A stretch of 64,000 nucleotides of DNA from Planctomycetia bacterium (GCA_016795155.1 JAEUIE010000010.1:40042-104041); one strand, 5' to 3'; shown: positions 43,585 to 52,702, numbered from the stretch's first letter. Made by a program: numbers and translations. The notes: a model not told the origin generated them from the sequence alone.

Positions 43585-45735
43585 TTAATCGTCGTTCAGG
43601 ATCGTGCCAATGCCACGGTTTCTGACAATCACCGAATTGCTGCTGTTGCCGAACAAGTCCAGATAGAACAACTCATCGGCTTCTCGTTTGTTGTCCCCCT
43701 TTACCGAGATCGTTATGGATTTGCTGGTTTCGTTTGGTGCAAACGTCAATGAACCAGATCGGGCGGTATAATCACTACCCTGGGAAGCAGTGCCGTTCGC
43801 TGTGCGGAATGATACAGTTACTGGCTGGTCGTACGCAGCCGAAAGGGTCACGACGAACGTAAAGACCGTTGTTTGTTTATTTCCACCTTCATTCAGCGAT
43901 ACATCGGAAATGCTGATCCGTGGTTCATTATCCACTATGGTCCCAACGCCCAGACCGTCTGCAATACCTGCGTTGGTAGCCTGACTCAGAGTAACCAACA
44001 GTGTTTCGTTTTGTTCAGCAATACGATCACCATTTACATGAACAGTGATGAACTTACTCATCTCGCCTGGAGCAAAGGTAAGTGTACCGCTTTGAGTTTG
44101 ATAATCGCTGCCTGCCAAGGCTGTGCCATTGCTGGTTGAGTAGTTGACCGTAATGACATCGTTACTGGGTGTTGTCAGTGTTACTTCGAATACTAACTCA
44201 TTTGTCCCGGTATTTCCTTCGAGTACAGACGAATCCGCTATGCGAAGGCGAGAAGAAACTGTTCCGGTAACTGCAGAATTGGCATTAAGGCGCCCACCTG
44301 AGACAGTATTGCCATTCAGACTGAATAATGAGTCTGTCGTCAACAGCAACTGATCCTTAATCTGTAGTGGAGACCAGTCCGGATGAAGGTCACGCAGCAG
44401 TGATGCGACTCCCGCAACATGCGGCGTGGCCATGGATGTACCGCTGATTGCACCATATTCGGTTTCCAATCCGTAATCCCACATGGCATCTGTCAAATAA
44501 GTCGGGAAGGTGCTGTAGATATTCACTCCCGGGGCGCCTAAATCCACGCTGTTGGCACCATAGTTGGAGAAGTAGGCAAGCTGGTCGTTGTGATCGGTAG
44601 CAGCAACAGAAATGATGTTGTCCAGATCGTATGCAGCGGGGTACATGGGCGATTCGTCAGCATCCTCGCCGTAGTTACCGGCTGCAGCAATGAAGAGGTG
44701 CCCTTGGAGACCGGCGCTTTGAATCGCATCATACAAACCCTGATCGTATGGTCCGCCTCCCCAACTGTTATTGGAGATCATCGCCCCCATGCTGACTGCA
44801 TAGTTCAAGGCGTCGATGGCATCCGATGTATAACCATATCCCCAGTAGTCGAGAAACTTGACAGCCATAATTTTGACATTCCAACTCACTCCAGCCACAC
44901 CTATACCGTTATTACCGACAGCTCCAATCGTGCCGGCAACATGGGTACCGTGGAAATGATCATCGAGCGGATCACCGGTCGGATTGTAGAACTCGTCGCG
45001 GTAGACAAAGTTTGCACCATAATAGTCGTCAATGATGCCGTTGCTATCGTTGTCCAGCCCATCATCGGGTATTTCACCGGTGTTCGTCCACATATTATCA
45101 ACCAGGTCGGGATGCGTGTAATCAACGCCAGTATCGATGACAGCAACGATGGTGCTGCCATTGCCCGTCCAATGGTTCCATACTTCCGGCGCATCAATAT
45201 CCGCTCCAGGTGTGCCACCTGTCTGACCAGTATTATTCATACCCCACAAGCTGCTGAAACTCGGATCGTTTGGAGTTACCTGTGCCTGAATCCTGAAATT
45301 CGGCTGAGCATATTGAACCAGGGGGTTGTTCCTGAATGTTGCCAGCGCATCCTCAACCTCTACTCCTGGAGCAAGGCGTACTTCATGCAGTCCAGATACC
45401 ATTGGCAACTCGCGACCAATGGTAGCTCCATCGAAGAAATTCATGCCTGTTAGCACTGAAACATCGGGGCGAAACCGAACCAGGATACGTGACGTATCAT
45501 ATTCGTACGACTTTTCTTCATGTACAAACATCTCGGTTCTTGAAGCGCCTGGCTGAAGCGGCCCTTCAGGAAGGATCATCACCGGGCTGATGCTGGGCAG
45601 ACTACGATCTTCCAGGCATTCGACGCCCGGCCGAAGTTTTACTACCATCCGCGAGCCCCGCCTGACATGATCGCGCCGGCCCCGGTGCGGTGCCATTGGG
45701 GATCGGAAGTTTCGCAGCCAATTGTGGAGTGACAT
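43585..45735 (-). CDS. Secreted subtilisin-like protease with two Calx-beta domains
   Basis: A 716-residue S8 protease from ATG 45735 (GGAGA about 7 bases upstream). The N terminus is basic and carries CLEDRSLPS (40-48), the LEDR motif of planctomycete exported proteins. A propeptide-like part (about 75-150) precedes the catalytic domain with D201 (AVIDTGVDY), H262 (HGTHVAG), oxyanion N354 and S434 (GTSMATPH). Two Calx-beta modules follow (about 485-590 and 596-705), each with SDY and TFAPGE/TFAPNE turns. It probably acts outside the cell or at its surface. A repeated structured element (45757-45900) lies just upstream. Confidence 0.93.
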   Translation of the reverse strand: MSLHNWLRNFRSPMAPHRGRRDHVRRGSRMVVKLRPGVECLEDRSLPSISPVMILPEGPLQPGASRTEMFVHEEKSYEYDTSRILVRFRPDVSVLTGMNFFDGATIGRELPMVSGLHEVRLAPGVEVEDALATFRNNPLVQYAQPNFRIQAQVTPNDPSFSSLWGMNNTGQTGGTPGADIDAPEVWNHWTGNGSTIVAVIDTGVDYTHPDLVDNMWTNTGEIPDDGLDNDSNGIIDDYYGANFVYRDEFYNPTGDPLDDHFHGTHVAGTIGAVGNNGIGVAGVSWNVKIMAVKFLDYWGYGYTSDAIDALNYAVSMGAMISNNSWGGGPYDQGLYDAIQSAGLQGHLFIAAAGNYGEDADESPMYPAAYDLDNIISVAATDHNDQLAYFSNYGANSVDLGAPGVNIYSTFPTYLTDAMWDYGLETEYGAISGTSMATPHVAGVASLLRDLHPDWSPLQIKDQLLLTTDSLFSLNGNTVSGGRLNANSAVTGTVSSRLRIADSSVLEGNTGTNELVFEVTLTTPSNDVITVNYSTSNGTALAGSDYQTQSGTLTFAPGEMSKFITVHVNGDRIAEQNETLLVTLSQATNAGIADGLGVGTIVDNEPRISISDVSLNEGGNKQTTVFTFVVTLSAAYDQPVTVSFRTANGTASQGSDYTARSGSLTFAPNETSKSITISVKGDNKREADELFYLDLFGNSSNSVIVRNRGIGTILNDD

Positions 45736-45756
45736 GGTTCTTTCTCCCATTCGAAG

Positions 45757-45900
45757 TTGGTCTGCAGTACATTGAAAGGAATACTCCTCAGCGCGCAGAC
45801 CATGCGCCGGGGCAGTACCGGGCCGGGGGGAGCTTGCTTGGCAGTGAGGACCCCGCCGGCCGGTTCTTCATGCTCTCAGAGACTGAGACACTTCGTCATC
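45757..45900. repeat. Diverged 145-base repeat upstream of the subtilase gene (copy A)
   Basis: It is similar along its length to 46642-46795. Conserved anchors are TTGGTCTGC, GCGCAGACC, GAGGA/CTTGCTT-like middle parts and GAC/GGACC..CCGGCCG. GGTCTGC and GCAGACC can pair. Copy A ends about 22 bases before the subtilase start (minus-strand sense). Confidence 0.6.
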
Positions 45901-46104
45901 GCTCGTTGAGGCGTGGTTCCCGAGGATCGCGGGCATCACATTGAAGTCGAACATCTCCTGGTTGTAGACCCCGTCGCCTACCCCTCGCCGGGTGGTTCGC
46001 CAAGCATTGCCGGGCGCCAGAGCAAGACAGGGTGCATGGCACCCGCCGCGGACGGATGGAAAACCCCGTGGCGTACTGTGGTTCAGCCAATGTGGCCACA
46101 GTTG

Positions 46105-46575
46105 TCACCGGGCCGCATGGGGTCGCTCGTGTTCGACCGCCATCTGCAAGGCGGAACCGACCTCGAATCGATACTCTTCTGGCGCCAGAAAGACGTGCAC
46201 TAGGGGCTTCACCAAACCGGGATCGTCTTGGATCTGGTATGAAATCACCTGCACATCCCTCATGCGAATTCGGTGCTTCACCACGCTTTTGCCTCTGACG
46301 TGTTTCATAACTTCAAGCACCACGGACGCAAACTTTTTCCCCGAAGCCCGCGCTAAAAGCAGATTGAAGGTGTGCGGGCCAGCTTCCATCAAAGCGTTCA
46401 CGTGAAGTGGCTTGGGTCCATGAGGGCTCCAATTTGGCCCGCCGACTCTAACCAAGGGAGGCCGCCTGCTCATTAAGGCCGTTTCCACCTTGATTTGGGT
46501 GAGTTCGATCCATCCGGGGTGGGCTGGGTCAGTGCTATTCCCGGGCACGCTCAACACTAGTAAGTAGGCATGCAT
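46105..46575 (-). CDS. hcp: Hcp-family type VI secretion tube protein
   Basis: A 156-residue protein with the Hcp pattern: MHAYLLVLSVPGNSTDPAHP followed by GWIELTQIKVE, a central PLHVNALMEAGPHTF region, and SGKKFASVVLEVMKHVRG with the late strand pair VQVISYQI and YRFEVGSAL. Hcp hexamers form the inner T6SS tube and bind effectors. Length is close to the usual 160. GAGGA lies about 9 bases before the ATG. A decayed second copy lies just upstream. A repeat copy (46642-46795) lies 67 bases upstream. Confidence 0.72.
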   Translation of the reverse strand: MHAYLLVLSVPGNSTDPAHPGWIELTQIKVETALMSRRPPLVRVGGPNWSPHGPKPLHVNALMEAGPHTFNLLLARASGKKFASVVLEVMKHVRGKSVVKHRIRMRDVQVISYQIQDDPGLVKPLVHVFLAPEEYRFEVGSALQMAVEHERPHAAR

Positions 46576-46641
46576 GACGTTAGTTCCTCATAGGACTGGC
46601 TTCAGATTGACAGATTCGGCGTTGACATGGTCGGTATTCAC

Positions 46642-46795
46642 TTTCCAAATTGGTCTGCGGTACAGTGGTTGGAACATCGCTGCCGGCGCGCAGACCGTAC
46701 GCCGAAGCGGTGCCAGCTGGGTGAGGAACTTACTTGACGGTAAGGACCCAACCGGCCGCATTCTGTCACGATCTGCATCACAAGCTCTGTCTCGC
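46642..46795. repeat. Diverged 145-base repeat upstream of hcp (copy B)
   Basis: The counterpart of 45757-45900. The same GGTCTGC/GCAGACC pair, spaced about 40 bases, is kept while the loop sequence differs. It overlaps the tail of the hcp fragment frame. Its position before hcp matches copy A's position before the subtilase gene. Confidence 0.55.
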
Positions 46796-47009
46796 CGTAA
46801 CTTGGTGGCAAACTCCGGTAGCACGTACGAATCCAGGAATATTCAAGCCGAACAGCGAAAGTCCCCACCGGAATAAACTTGTCCGGTAGAACTTCCATGA
46901 CCTGCCGGAACTGCCAGCCGACCTTCTCCAGCACCGCCGACGCAATCTCTTTTCCCGAATTCTGCGCCACTTGCAGGCTATTAAAGGTTTGGGTGCCCAT
47001 ACGTTCCAA
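46796..47009 (-). pseudogene. Degenerate second hcp fragment
   Basis: The frame from 47009 encodes GTQTFNSLQVAQNSGKEIAS and then AVLEKVGWQFRQV, which lines up with PHTFNLLLARASGKKFASVV and then LEVMKHVRG of the intact Hcp. The N-terminal 60 or so residues are missing and the 3' part runs into the repeat without a proper C terminus. It is best read as the remains of an hcp duplication. Confidence 0.55.
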
Positions 47010-47289
47010 TGCTCCGCTTTGCGAAAGTGAAGCCAGCGAGCACTCCGATATTCAATTCGCGTTCTATCCAGCCGGGAATCTCTTTGGCTAGATCCGGGTC
47101 GGACTGCGCAAGTATCGCCACACATTTCCACAGGTCCTGTACGATCGAATTGAGGTCGTAAATCAAACTGTCTACCTGATAGCTATTCGATGTAAATTCC
47201 TTGTCCTTGAGTCCCCGCAACCGGCGCAGTTCGATTCCGACAAACTCAATTGCTTTGTGAAAAGCAAATCGCGTCTGCTTGTCAGCCAT
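46981..47289 (-). CDS. Small helical hypothetical protein (102 aa)
   Basis: Starting at ATG 47289, the protein is soluble and helical (FHKAIEFVGIELRRLRGLKD, SLIYDLNSIVQDLWKCVAIL) with a conserved-looking four-helix pattern. Its start overlaps the stop of the membrane-protein gene upstream by 8 bases (ATGGCTGA), so translation is coupled. Family not recognised. The end overlaps the hcp fragment slightly. Confidence 0.55.
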   Translation of the reverse strand: MADKQTRFAFHKAIEFVGIELRRLRGLKDKEFTSNSYQVDSLIYDLNSIVQDLWKCVAILAQSDPDLAKEIPGWIERELNIGVLAGFTFAKRSIGTYGHPNL

Positions 47290-47566
47290 TGGAATCTCCT
47301 TTTGACACGTTACCCCGTTCTTCTCCCACCCTTCTGCCATCGAAACGAGGGACAAGGTTGAAGAACAGAATCAGTGTCATGAGGGTGACGGCGAAGCCCG
47401 CTCCGGCGGTCATCAACCGAATCACGTCAAGCGTGTGAATCGACTCGAAGCGAGGATTGCTGACCACGCCGAAGAAGGCAAACAATCCCCAGAACGCGGC
47501 GAACCCGGCCATCCAGGGGAGGAACCGTTTTCGGTTCGCCATTTTGCTTTCATTGGGTCCAGACAT
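47282..47566 (-). CDS. Small two-helix membrane protein (94 aa)
   Basis: It has two hydrophobic helices (about 17-36 and 49-70) and a charged C terminus (RFDGRRVGEERGNV). AGGAG lies 9 bases before the ATG. It is coupled to the following small gene by an 8-base overlap. It lies 119 bases after the TPR kinase gene in the same orientation. Function unknown. Confidence 0.6.
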   Translation of the reverse strand: MSGPNESKMANRKRFLPWMAGFAAFWGLFAFFGVVSNPRFESIHTLDVIRLMTAGAGFAVTLMTLILFFNLVPRFDGRRVGEERGNVSKGDSNG

Positions 47567-47685
47567 TTCGATTTACTCCTGGTCTTGGGGAGATCGAAGG
47601 CATCAAAACTCCACTGGTTCGATTCGCCTTCACTATTCATTCGTATTCCGCGAAAGCGACAGGTCGCTTCCGTAGCGGTTCGAAG

Positions 47686-49974
47686 TCATTTTCTTTCTGC
47701 ATCGGCCAACTCCTGACTAAACTCGGGCCTGTTGGGAAATTCGGCGACGAGTTCCCTGAAGATGGCCAAGGCTTCGGCGTGCGCTGCCGCTGCCTCCTTC
47801 GGTCGTTCGGTGGCGCGGAGTACGTTGGCGAGGTTGTGGTAGCTCTGGCCCAGATCCTTGCGGAACTCGGGCCGGAAGGGAAAGTGGGGAATGATCTGCT
47901 TGTAATTAGCTATGGCCTCGGTATAAGCCAACTCCGCTTCCTTGAGTCGTCCGCTGCTTTGGAGGACCCAACCCAGGTTATTGTGGCTCATAGCTAAAGC
48001 CCTATGGAGGATGCGCTCTTTAGGAAACTCGCTGACGAGTTGCTTTCGGATCGCCAGGGCTTCGAGGTGGGCCGCCTCCGCTTCCTTGGGCCGACCGGTG
48101 CCATGCAGCAAGTTGCCCAGGTTGCTTTGGATTCCCGACAGGGCCTGCCGAAACTCGGGCCGCTTGGGGAAGCCGTCGGCAAGCTGTTTATAGATTTCCA
48201 TCGCCTTGACGTAAGCCGACTCCGCTTCTGGCTGATTATTCTTGCTGAGCACGACGCCAAGATTGCCGTAGCTTCCGGCCAAGAGCTTCCGGTGCTCAGG
48301 ATTGTTGGGAAATTCGTCAGCGAGTTGCTTGAAAAGTCCCGCTGCGCGGCGATAAGCGGTTTCACTGTCCTGATCGCGGCCCAGAACCTGGTTCAAGCGA
48401 CCCATCCGAAAATAAGCCAGCGCCTGCCGCGTCCGTTCCTGCTCGGTGGGGGCCGCTTCCCTGGCAAACTCGGTGTAATACTGGAGTATTTTGTCCAGGA
48501 AGTCCTTTTGCTCCGTGCGTAGCTCTCTTTCACGCGTGAGTTGATCGATGGCGGTCTCAGATGAGACCGTTTCGATGGCCTGCCGGGCGCGCTCGTTGAG
48601 GATGCGTTCGCGTTCGTGAGCCGCCTGTAGTGCCTTGTTGCGCGCTTCGAGATCATTGCGTTGTCGTTCGACCACGAAGCGTTGCTCTTCCGTCCGAATC
48701 AGGCCCCACGTCGTGCCGATCACGCCCGCAAGCAAGGCCATCAGCACCAAACTCGAGGCGAACACCGGCCCCTTGTTTCGCCCCACGAATTTCCGCATTT
48801 GGTAACTGAGTGATGGCGGACACGCCAGCACCGGCTCGTTGGCCAGATACCGCTGCAAATCCATCGCAAAACTGTTGGCCGTCTCGTAGCGGCGGTTGCG
48901 ATCCTTCTCCAGAGCCTTCATCACAATCCAGTCGAGTTCGCCATGAACCTGGCTGCTGAGCTTTCTGGGCTCTATGCCTCGGTTAGCAGCGATGGAAGGC
49001 AACTCTTCAGTAGACGATAATCGGGTGCTCGGTTTGGGTGGATCTTCTTCGCGAACGATTCGTAGCATTTCATCCCACGCTACTTTTTTGAGGCGCTTTC
49101 TATCGATGGGTGTAGTACTTGTGAGCAGTTCGTACATCAGTACACCGAGCGAATAAATATCGCTGCGGGTGTCGATATCGAGCTGGTTGACCTGGGCCTG
49201 TTCCGGGCTCATGTATTCCAGTGTGCCGACGATGTTGCCGAAGCCGGTGAACATGGTCTTGTCGGTCAGTGGTTGATGAATCGCCTTGGCCACGCCGAAG
49301 TCGATGACCTTTGGGACTGGCTTGCTGTCATACTCAGCCACCAGAATGTTCGACGGCTTGATGTCACGATGGATAATGCCCTTTTGATGGGCATGCTGAA
49401 TGGCCTGGCAAACGGGAAGCAGTAACTCGAGTCGTTGCCTAGGTGTCATGTGATGTTCGTCGCAGTACTTGGTGATAGGCTGGCCTTTCACCAGTTCCAT
49501 CACGAAGTAAGGCCGACCAGTACTGGTGGTACCCGCGTCGAGCACCTTGGCGATATTGGGGTGATCCATCAAAGACAGTGCTTGCCGTTCCGCTTCAAAG
49601 CGGGCGATGACCTGCCGACTATCCATGCCAGGCTTGATGATCTTCAGCGCCACTCGCCGCTTCACCGGCTGCGACTGCTCCGCCATGAAGACAACACCCA
49701 TACCACCGTGGCCGATTTCCTGCAGCAGCTTGTAAGGGCCGATAACGGTGCCGGGATCTTCAGTGGGGGCTTGATCGATCGTGGGGCTGAGGTCAACGAT
49801 CGGTGATTGGAGAAAAGATCCCAACTTCTCATGATGAACGAGCATTTCTTCCACTTCAAGACGAAGGGCCTGATCGTCAGCACAGGCTGAATCCAGGTAC
49901 GCCTGTTTCTCAGCTGGCGATTTCACGTCCAAAGCTGCCAGGAAGATGTCTTTGGCTTTGGGAGATGCGTTCAT
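47686..49974 (-). CDS. Membrane Ser/Thr protein kinase with C-terminal TPR repeats
   Basis: A 762-residue protein from ATG 49974. An N-terminal 75-residue leader is followed by the kinase domain (about 80-360) with IGHGGMGVVFMAEQ, K111, HRDIKPSNIL with D204, IDFG with D225 and MSPEQ. A membrane helix (about 410-430) and a coiled-coil stretch (VERQRNDLEARNKALQAAHE) lead to about seven TPR units with repeating EAxxAYxxAIxxxKQL patterns. The ECF sigma gene lies 88 bases upstream in the same orientation, the arrangement typical of planctomycete sigma-kinase pairs. The kinase may modulate that sigma factor. Confidence 0.93.
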   Translation of the reverse strand: MNASPKAKDIFLAALDVKSPAEKQAYLDSACADDQALRLEVEEMLVHHEKLGSFLQSPIVDLSPTIDQAPTEDPGTVIGPYKLLQEIGHGGMGVVFMAEQSQPVKRRVALKIIKPGMDSRQVIARFEAERQALSLMDHPNIAKVLDAGTTSTGRPYFVMELVKGQPITKYCDEHHMTPRQRLELLLPVCQAIQHAHQKGIIHRDIKPSNILVAEYDSKPVPKVIDFGVAKAIHQPLTDKTMFTGFGNIVGTLEYMSPEQAQVNQLDIDTRSDIYSLGVLMYELLTSTTPIDRKRLKKVAWDEMLRIVREEDPPKPSTRLSSTEELPSIAANRGIEPRKLSSQVHGELDWIVMKALEKDRNRRYETANSFAMDLQRYLANEPVLACPPSLSYQMRKFVGRNKGPVFASSLVLMALLAGVIGTTWGLIRTEEQRFVVERQRNDLEARNKALQAAHERERILNERARQAIETVSSETAIDQLTRERELRTEQKDFLDKILQYYTEFAREAAPTEQERTRQALAYFRMGRLNQVLGRDQDSETAYRRAAGLFKQLADEFPNNPEHRKLLAGSYGNLGVVLSKNNQPEAESAYVKAMEIYKQLADGFPKRPEFRQALSGIQSNLGNLLHGTGRPKEAEAAHLEALAIRKQLVSEFPKERILHRALAMSHNNLGWVLQSSGRLKEAELAYTEAIANYKQIIPHFPFRPEFRKDLGQSYHNLANVLRATERPKEAAAAHAEALAIFRELVAEFPNRPEFSQELADAERK

Positions 49975-50061
49975 GACCTCACCTTGTCCACCCAATCGGG
50001 CTAATAGACAATGCGACGCCGAGAGATGGAACCCGCCAAAAAATATGAAACTCAGTCAGGA

Positions 50062-50646
50062 TCAGGTCGCTTCAGCGTCTTCCGAATCAAGTTGGATCAA
50101 TTCCCGATGCAACCAGGTTCGGGCGTAAGCATCGTTGCGTTCAGTCGTTCGCAGGGAAAATCCCAGAGCATCCGCTGTCTGTTGCATGGTCAAACCGGCG
50201 AAATAGCGCAGTTTAATGACCTGTGCCGCGTCTGCATCAATATCCTCCAATTTCCTGAGAGCTTCATCCAGATCGATCAGGTCGTCGGCGGGCTCTTCGG
50301 TGATCTGGGCTACATCCTTGATGTCGATTTGCTTGCGGTCGCCCCCATGCTTGATGCGGCGCTTGCGTCGAACATTTTCGATAAGGATGCGTCGAATGGC
50401 CTCGGCTGCGGCAGCAAAGAAATGACCACGGTTCTCCCAGTGTTTATCCTCGGGTGAAGGGCCAAGAAGACGCAGGTAGGCTTCATGCACCAGGGCCGTT
50501 GCCTGCAGGGTCTGCCCGGGCTTTTCCTGGGCCAGCCGGGCGGATGCCAGTTTGCGCAGTTCATCATACACCAGCGGCAGCAGTTGTTCTGCAGCGGCAG
50601 GGTTCCCCTGCTCAATAGCATTGAGTATTTCCGTAACAGCGGTCAT
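50062..50646 (-). CDS. ECF sigma factor, Sig-70_X6 type
   Basis: A 194-residue sigma factor. Region 2 includes LVYDELRKLASARLAQEKPG and ATALVHEAYLRLLG; the linker has AIRRILIENVRRKRRIKHGG; region 4 is IKLRYFAGLTMQQTADALGF. These are the marks of the planctomycete-rich Sig-70_X6 (TIGR02999) class, almost always encoded before a Ser/Thr kinase, as here. No anti-sigma gene is present; the downstream kinase is the probable regulator. The target promoter is unknown. Confidence 0.93.
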   Translation of the reverse strand: MTAVTEILNAIEQGNPAAAEQLLPLVYDELRKLASARLAQEKPGQTLQATALVHEAYLRLLGPSPEDKHWENRGHFFAAAAEAIRRILIENVRRKRRIKHGGDRKQIDIKDVAQITEEPADDLIDLDEALRKLEDIDADAAQVIKLRYFAGLTMQQTADALGFSLRTTERNDAYARTWLHRELIQLDSEDAEAT

Positions 50647-50729
50647 GTTACGAAGGTAACATCCTTCAACCGGAACTCAAGCCGCAAGCTGGATTTTGTT
50701 CCCTGGGAAGTGCTGCGGAATCCCGGGCA

Positions 50730-50903
50730 TCATGATGCCTTGCGCTCGATACGCTGTCGGCACTCCGGGCAGGTATGGAAATGGGTGCCGGTGCAGCAGA
50801 CGATATGTTCATGGCAGAGTCGCATCTGGCCGCATTCCCAGCAGGTAGCCAGCACCATGTCAGGTTGTTCCTGAGGTGGGCTGGCGTTTTCAAACGTATC
50901 CAT
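50730..50903 (-). CDS. 57-residue cysteine/histidine-rich protein
   Basis: A very short gene with MDTFENASPPQEQPDMVLAT followed by CWECGQMRLCHEH, a CC pair and HFHTCPECRQR. The motifs CxxC, CHEH, CC and CxxC give two likely zinc sites. AAAGGAG lies 6 bases before the ATG. It starts 10 bases after the DUF1990 stop, so they are one operon. It is too short for most automated calls; codon structure and the ribosome site support it. Role unknown, perhaps a metal-binding regulator. Confidence 0.6.
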   Translation of the reverse strand: MDTFENASPPQEQPDMVLATCWECGQMRLCHEHIVCCTGTHFHTCPECRQRIERKAS

Positions 50904-50913
50904 GCTGGCTCCT

Positions 50914-51531
50914 TTATCCTGTGCTTTGAATGATGGCTGGCAGAGCTGATGTTGGATGAACGGCTCTGAACATAGACGCTGCAGAGTCTCTCCCGAAACG
51001 TTTCTGGTTGCGGCGAACCAGCGGGTAACCCAGACGAATCAGCCAGTGGTTGGGACGCGAAAAGGCCAGGATGTCGTAATGCACCTGGTCGGTCTCCCGG
51101 TTCCATTCGAGAAGGAACCGTTCTTCTCCGCTGCCGACATGACAGGGCAGGGTGCCGTAAGCGAAACCAAATCGATGCATCAAACCAGATTCATTGACAA
51201 CGTAAACAATCCGGCAGGCATTGAGCCACCAGAAACCTACTGCCCAACCCAGGACCGCCACGGAAGCGTTACATTGCAGGGGCGTATCAGCAGGCCAGGC
51301 TACTACCCAACCGAGTTGAAATTGTTGCCAGCGCTGCAACGCCTGACAGGCAGACTCATAAACCAATTCGCCTGAACCTAGAAGGATGCGCGTGCGATCT
51401 ACCACATATCCCGCTGGTAATTCACCCGCGGTGGCCCGGGCCGGTTGATAGTTGAAATCTTCAGACGCCTGTTCCTCTAGGAACCGGCGCAGCATGATCG
51501 CCGACGGTTTACGCCAAGAAAGTTTCACCAT
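50914..51531 (-). CDS. DUF1990 (UPF0548) protein
   Basis: The 205-residue protein matches DUF1990: FNYQPARATAGELPAGYVVD, RTRILLGSGELVYESACQAL, GFAYGTLPCHVGSGEERFLL and FSRPNHWLIRLGYPLVRRNQ. The fold is related to START/PYR-like lipid-binding domains. Enzymatic role unknown. DUF1990 genes are often beside NAD(P)-dependent epimerase genes, as here, where one is divergent 111 bases away. A small cysteine-rich gene follows on the same strand. Confidence 0.88.
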   Translation of the reverse strand: MVKLSWRKPSAIMLRRFLEEQASEDFNYQPARATAGELPAGYVVDRTRILLGSGELVYESACQALQRWQQFQLGWVVAWPADTPLQCNASVAVLGWAVGFWWLNACRIVYVVNESGLMHRFGFAYGTLPCHVGSGEERFLLEWNRETDQVHYDILAFSRPNHWLIRLGYPLVRRNQKRFGRDSAASMFRAVHPTSALPAIIQSTG

Positions 51532-51642
51532 TGCAGTAAGTTGTTCGATGTCAGACAGGTTGACCGATTCGAGAATCAGAAAAATACCTGTTGAATCCGG
51601 GATGATATCCGCAGAGTATATTCACGAGCAGGTACGACAACC

Positions 51643-52611
51643 ATGATGGCACCACATCCCGAATCAGGTAACAGCGAAAAGCCTCTGGTCTTGTTGACAG
51701 GGGCCACGGGTTATATCGGTGGCAGGCTCATGGCGGAACTCGAAAAGCAACCGGTGTCACTCCGTTGCCTGGTGCGCCAGCCTGAGAAGCTGCGATCTTC
51801 CGTGAAGCACACTACCCAGGTGGTGAAAGGAGATGTACTCGACATGCCTTCGCTGCAGGCAGCCATGCAGGGGGTTCACACGGCATATTATCTCGTGCAC
51901 CTGATGTCGGGATCGAACGATTTCGAGAAGCAGGATCGCCAGGCTGCCATCAACTTCGCCGAAGCAGCCAGGCAGGCGGGAGTGCAACGTATCATCTACC
52001 TGGGGGGCCTGGGGGATGATACCGATCCGGGGCTATCCCCACATCTGCGCAGTCGACATGAAGTAGGCCAGATCCTGCGGGAATCAGGCATTGAAACCAT
52101 CGAGTTCCGTGCCGGCATGGTGATTGGTGCAGGCAGCCTGTCTTTTCAACTGATGAAAACGCTGACGGATCGTCTGCCCGTGATGATCTGCCCGCGCTGG
52201 CTGGCCACGCCAACGCAACCGATTGCTATCGACGATGTGCTGGCTTACCTGCTGGCGGCAAGAGAGTTGCCGCGAGGCGAAAGCCGCATCTTCGAGATCG
52301 GCAGCCCGGATGTCGTCACCTACGCTGATCTGATTCGTGAATATGCCCGTCTGCGCGGGCTAAAACGCTGGCTCATCTTTGTCCCCGTGCTCACTCCCTA
52401 TCTGTCAGGCCTCTGGCTGGCACTCGTTACGCCGGCTACCTATGAAGTAGGCCGACACTTGATCGAAGGATTGAAGAACCCGACGGTGTTGCACGATCAA
52501 CGTGCTCTTGGATTGTTTCCCATCAGGCCACGAAGTGTAAGGCAGGCATTGCAGGAGGCCATCGCAAATTCAGGCTCAGATTCCAGTTTATCCTCGGGAC
52601 CTACTCGGTAA
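51643..52611 (+). CDS. NAD(P)-binding epimerase-like protein (YbjT/atypical SDR)
   Basis: A 322-residue protein with dinucleotide motif LLTGATGYIGGRLM (about 17-30). It has no YxxxK pair (HLMSGSNDFEKQDRQAAINF), a RIIYLGGLGDD strand and a C-terminal hydrophobic stretch (LTPYLSGLWLALVTP). This is the atypical SDR group, complex I NDUFA9-like/YbjT-like, often linked to quinone or lipid metabolism. Substrate unknown. It is divergent from the DUF1990 gene, with a shared 111-base promoter region. Confidence 0.88.
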   Translation: MMAPHPESGNSEKPLVLLTGATGYIGGRLMAELEKQPVSLRCLVRQPEKLRSSVKHTTQVVKGDVLDMPSLQAAMQGVHTAYYLVHLMSGSNDFEKQDRQAAINFAEAARQAGVQRIIYLGGLGDDTDPGLSPHLRSRHEVGQILRESGIETIEFRAGMVIGAGSLSFQLMKTLTDRLPVMICPRWLATPTQPIAIDDVLAYLLAARELPRGESRIFEIGSPDVVTYADLIREYARLRGLKRWLIFVPVLTPYLSGLWLALVTPATYEVGRHLIEGLKNPTVLHDQRALGLFPIRPRSVRQALQEAIANSGSDSSLSSGPTR

Positions 52612-52702
52612 TCCTGCAACACTTTCAGTTAAGTACCGAGATAATCTCTTCGGTATCGTGAGTGGAATTCTCCTCCCCTCTCCCTGGGAGCAGGGAGAAC
52701 GC

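Noticed and set aside
45690..46876. Two plus-strand frames (45690-45944 and 46574-46876) with similar translations
   Set aside because: The similarity follows from the 145-base DNA repeat they share; neither has a proper start or family, and they oppose better genes.
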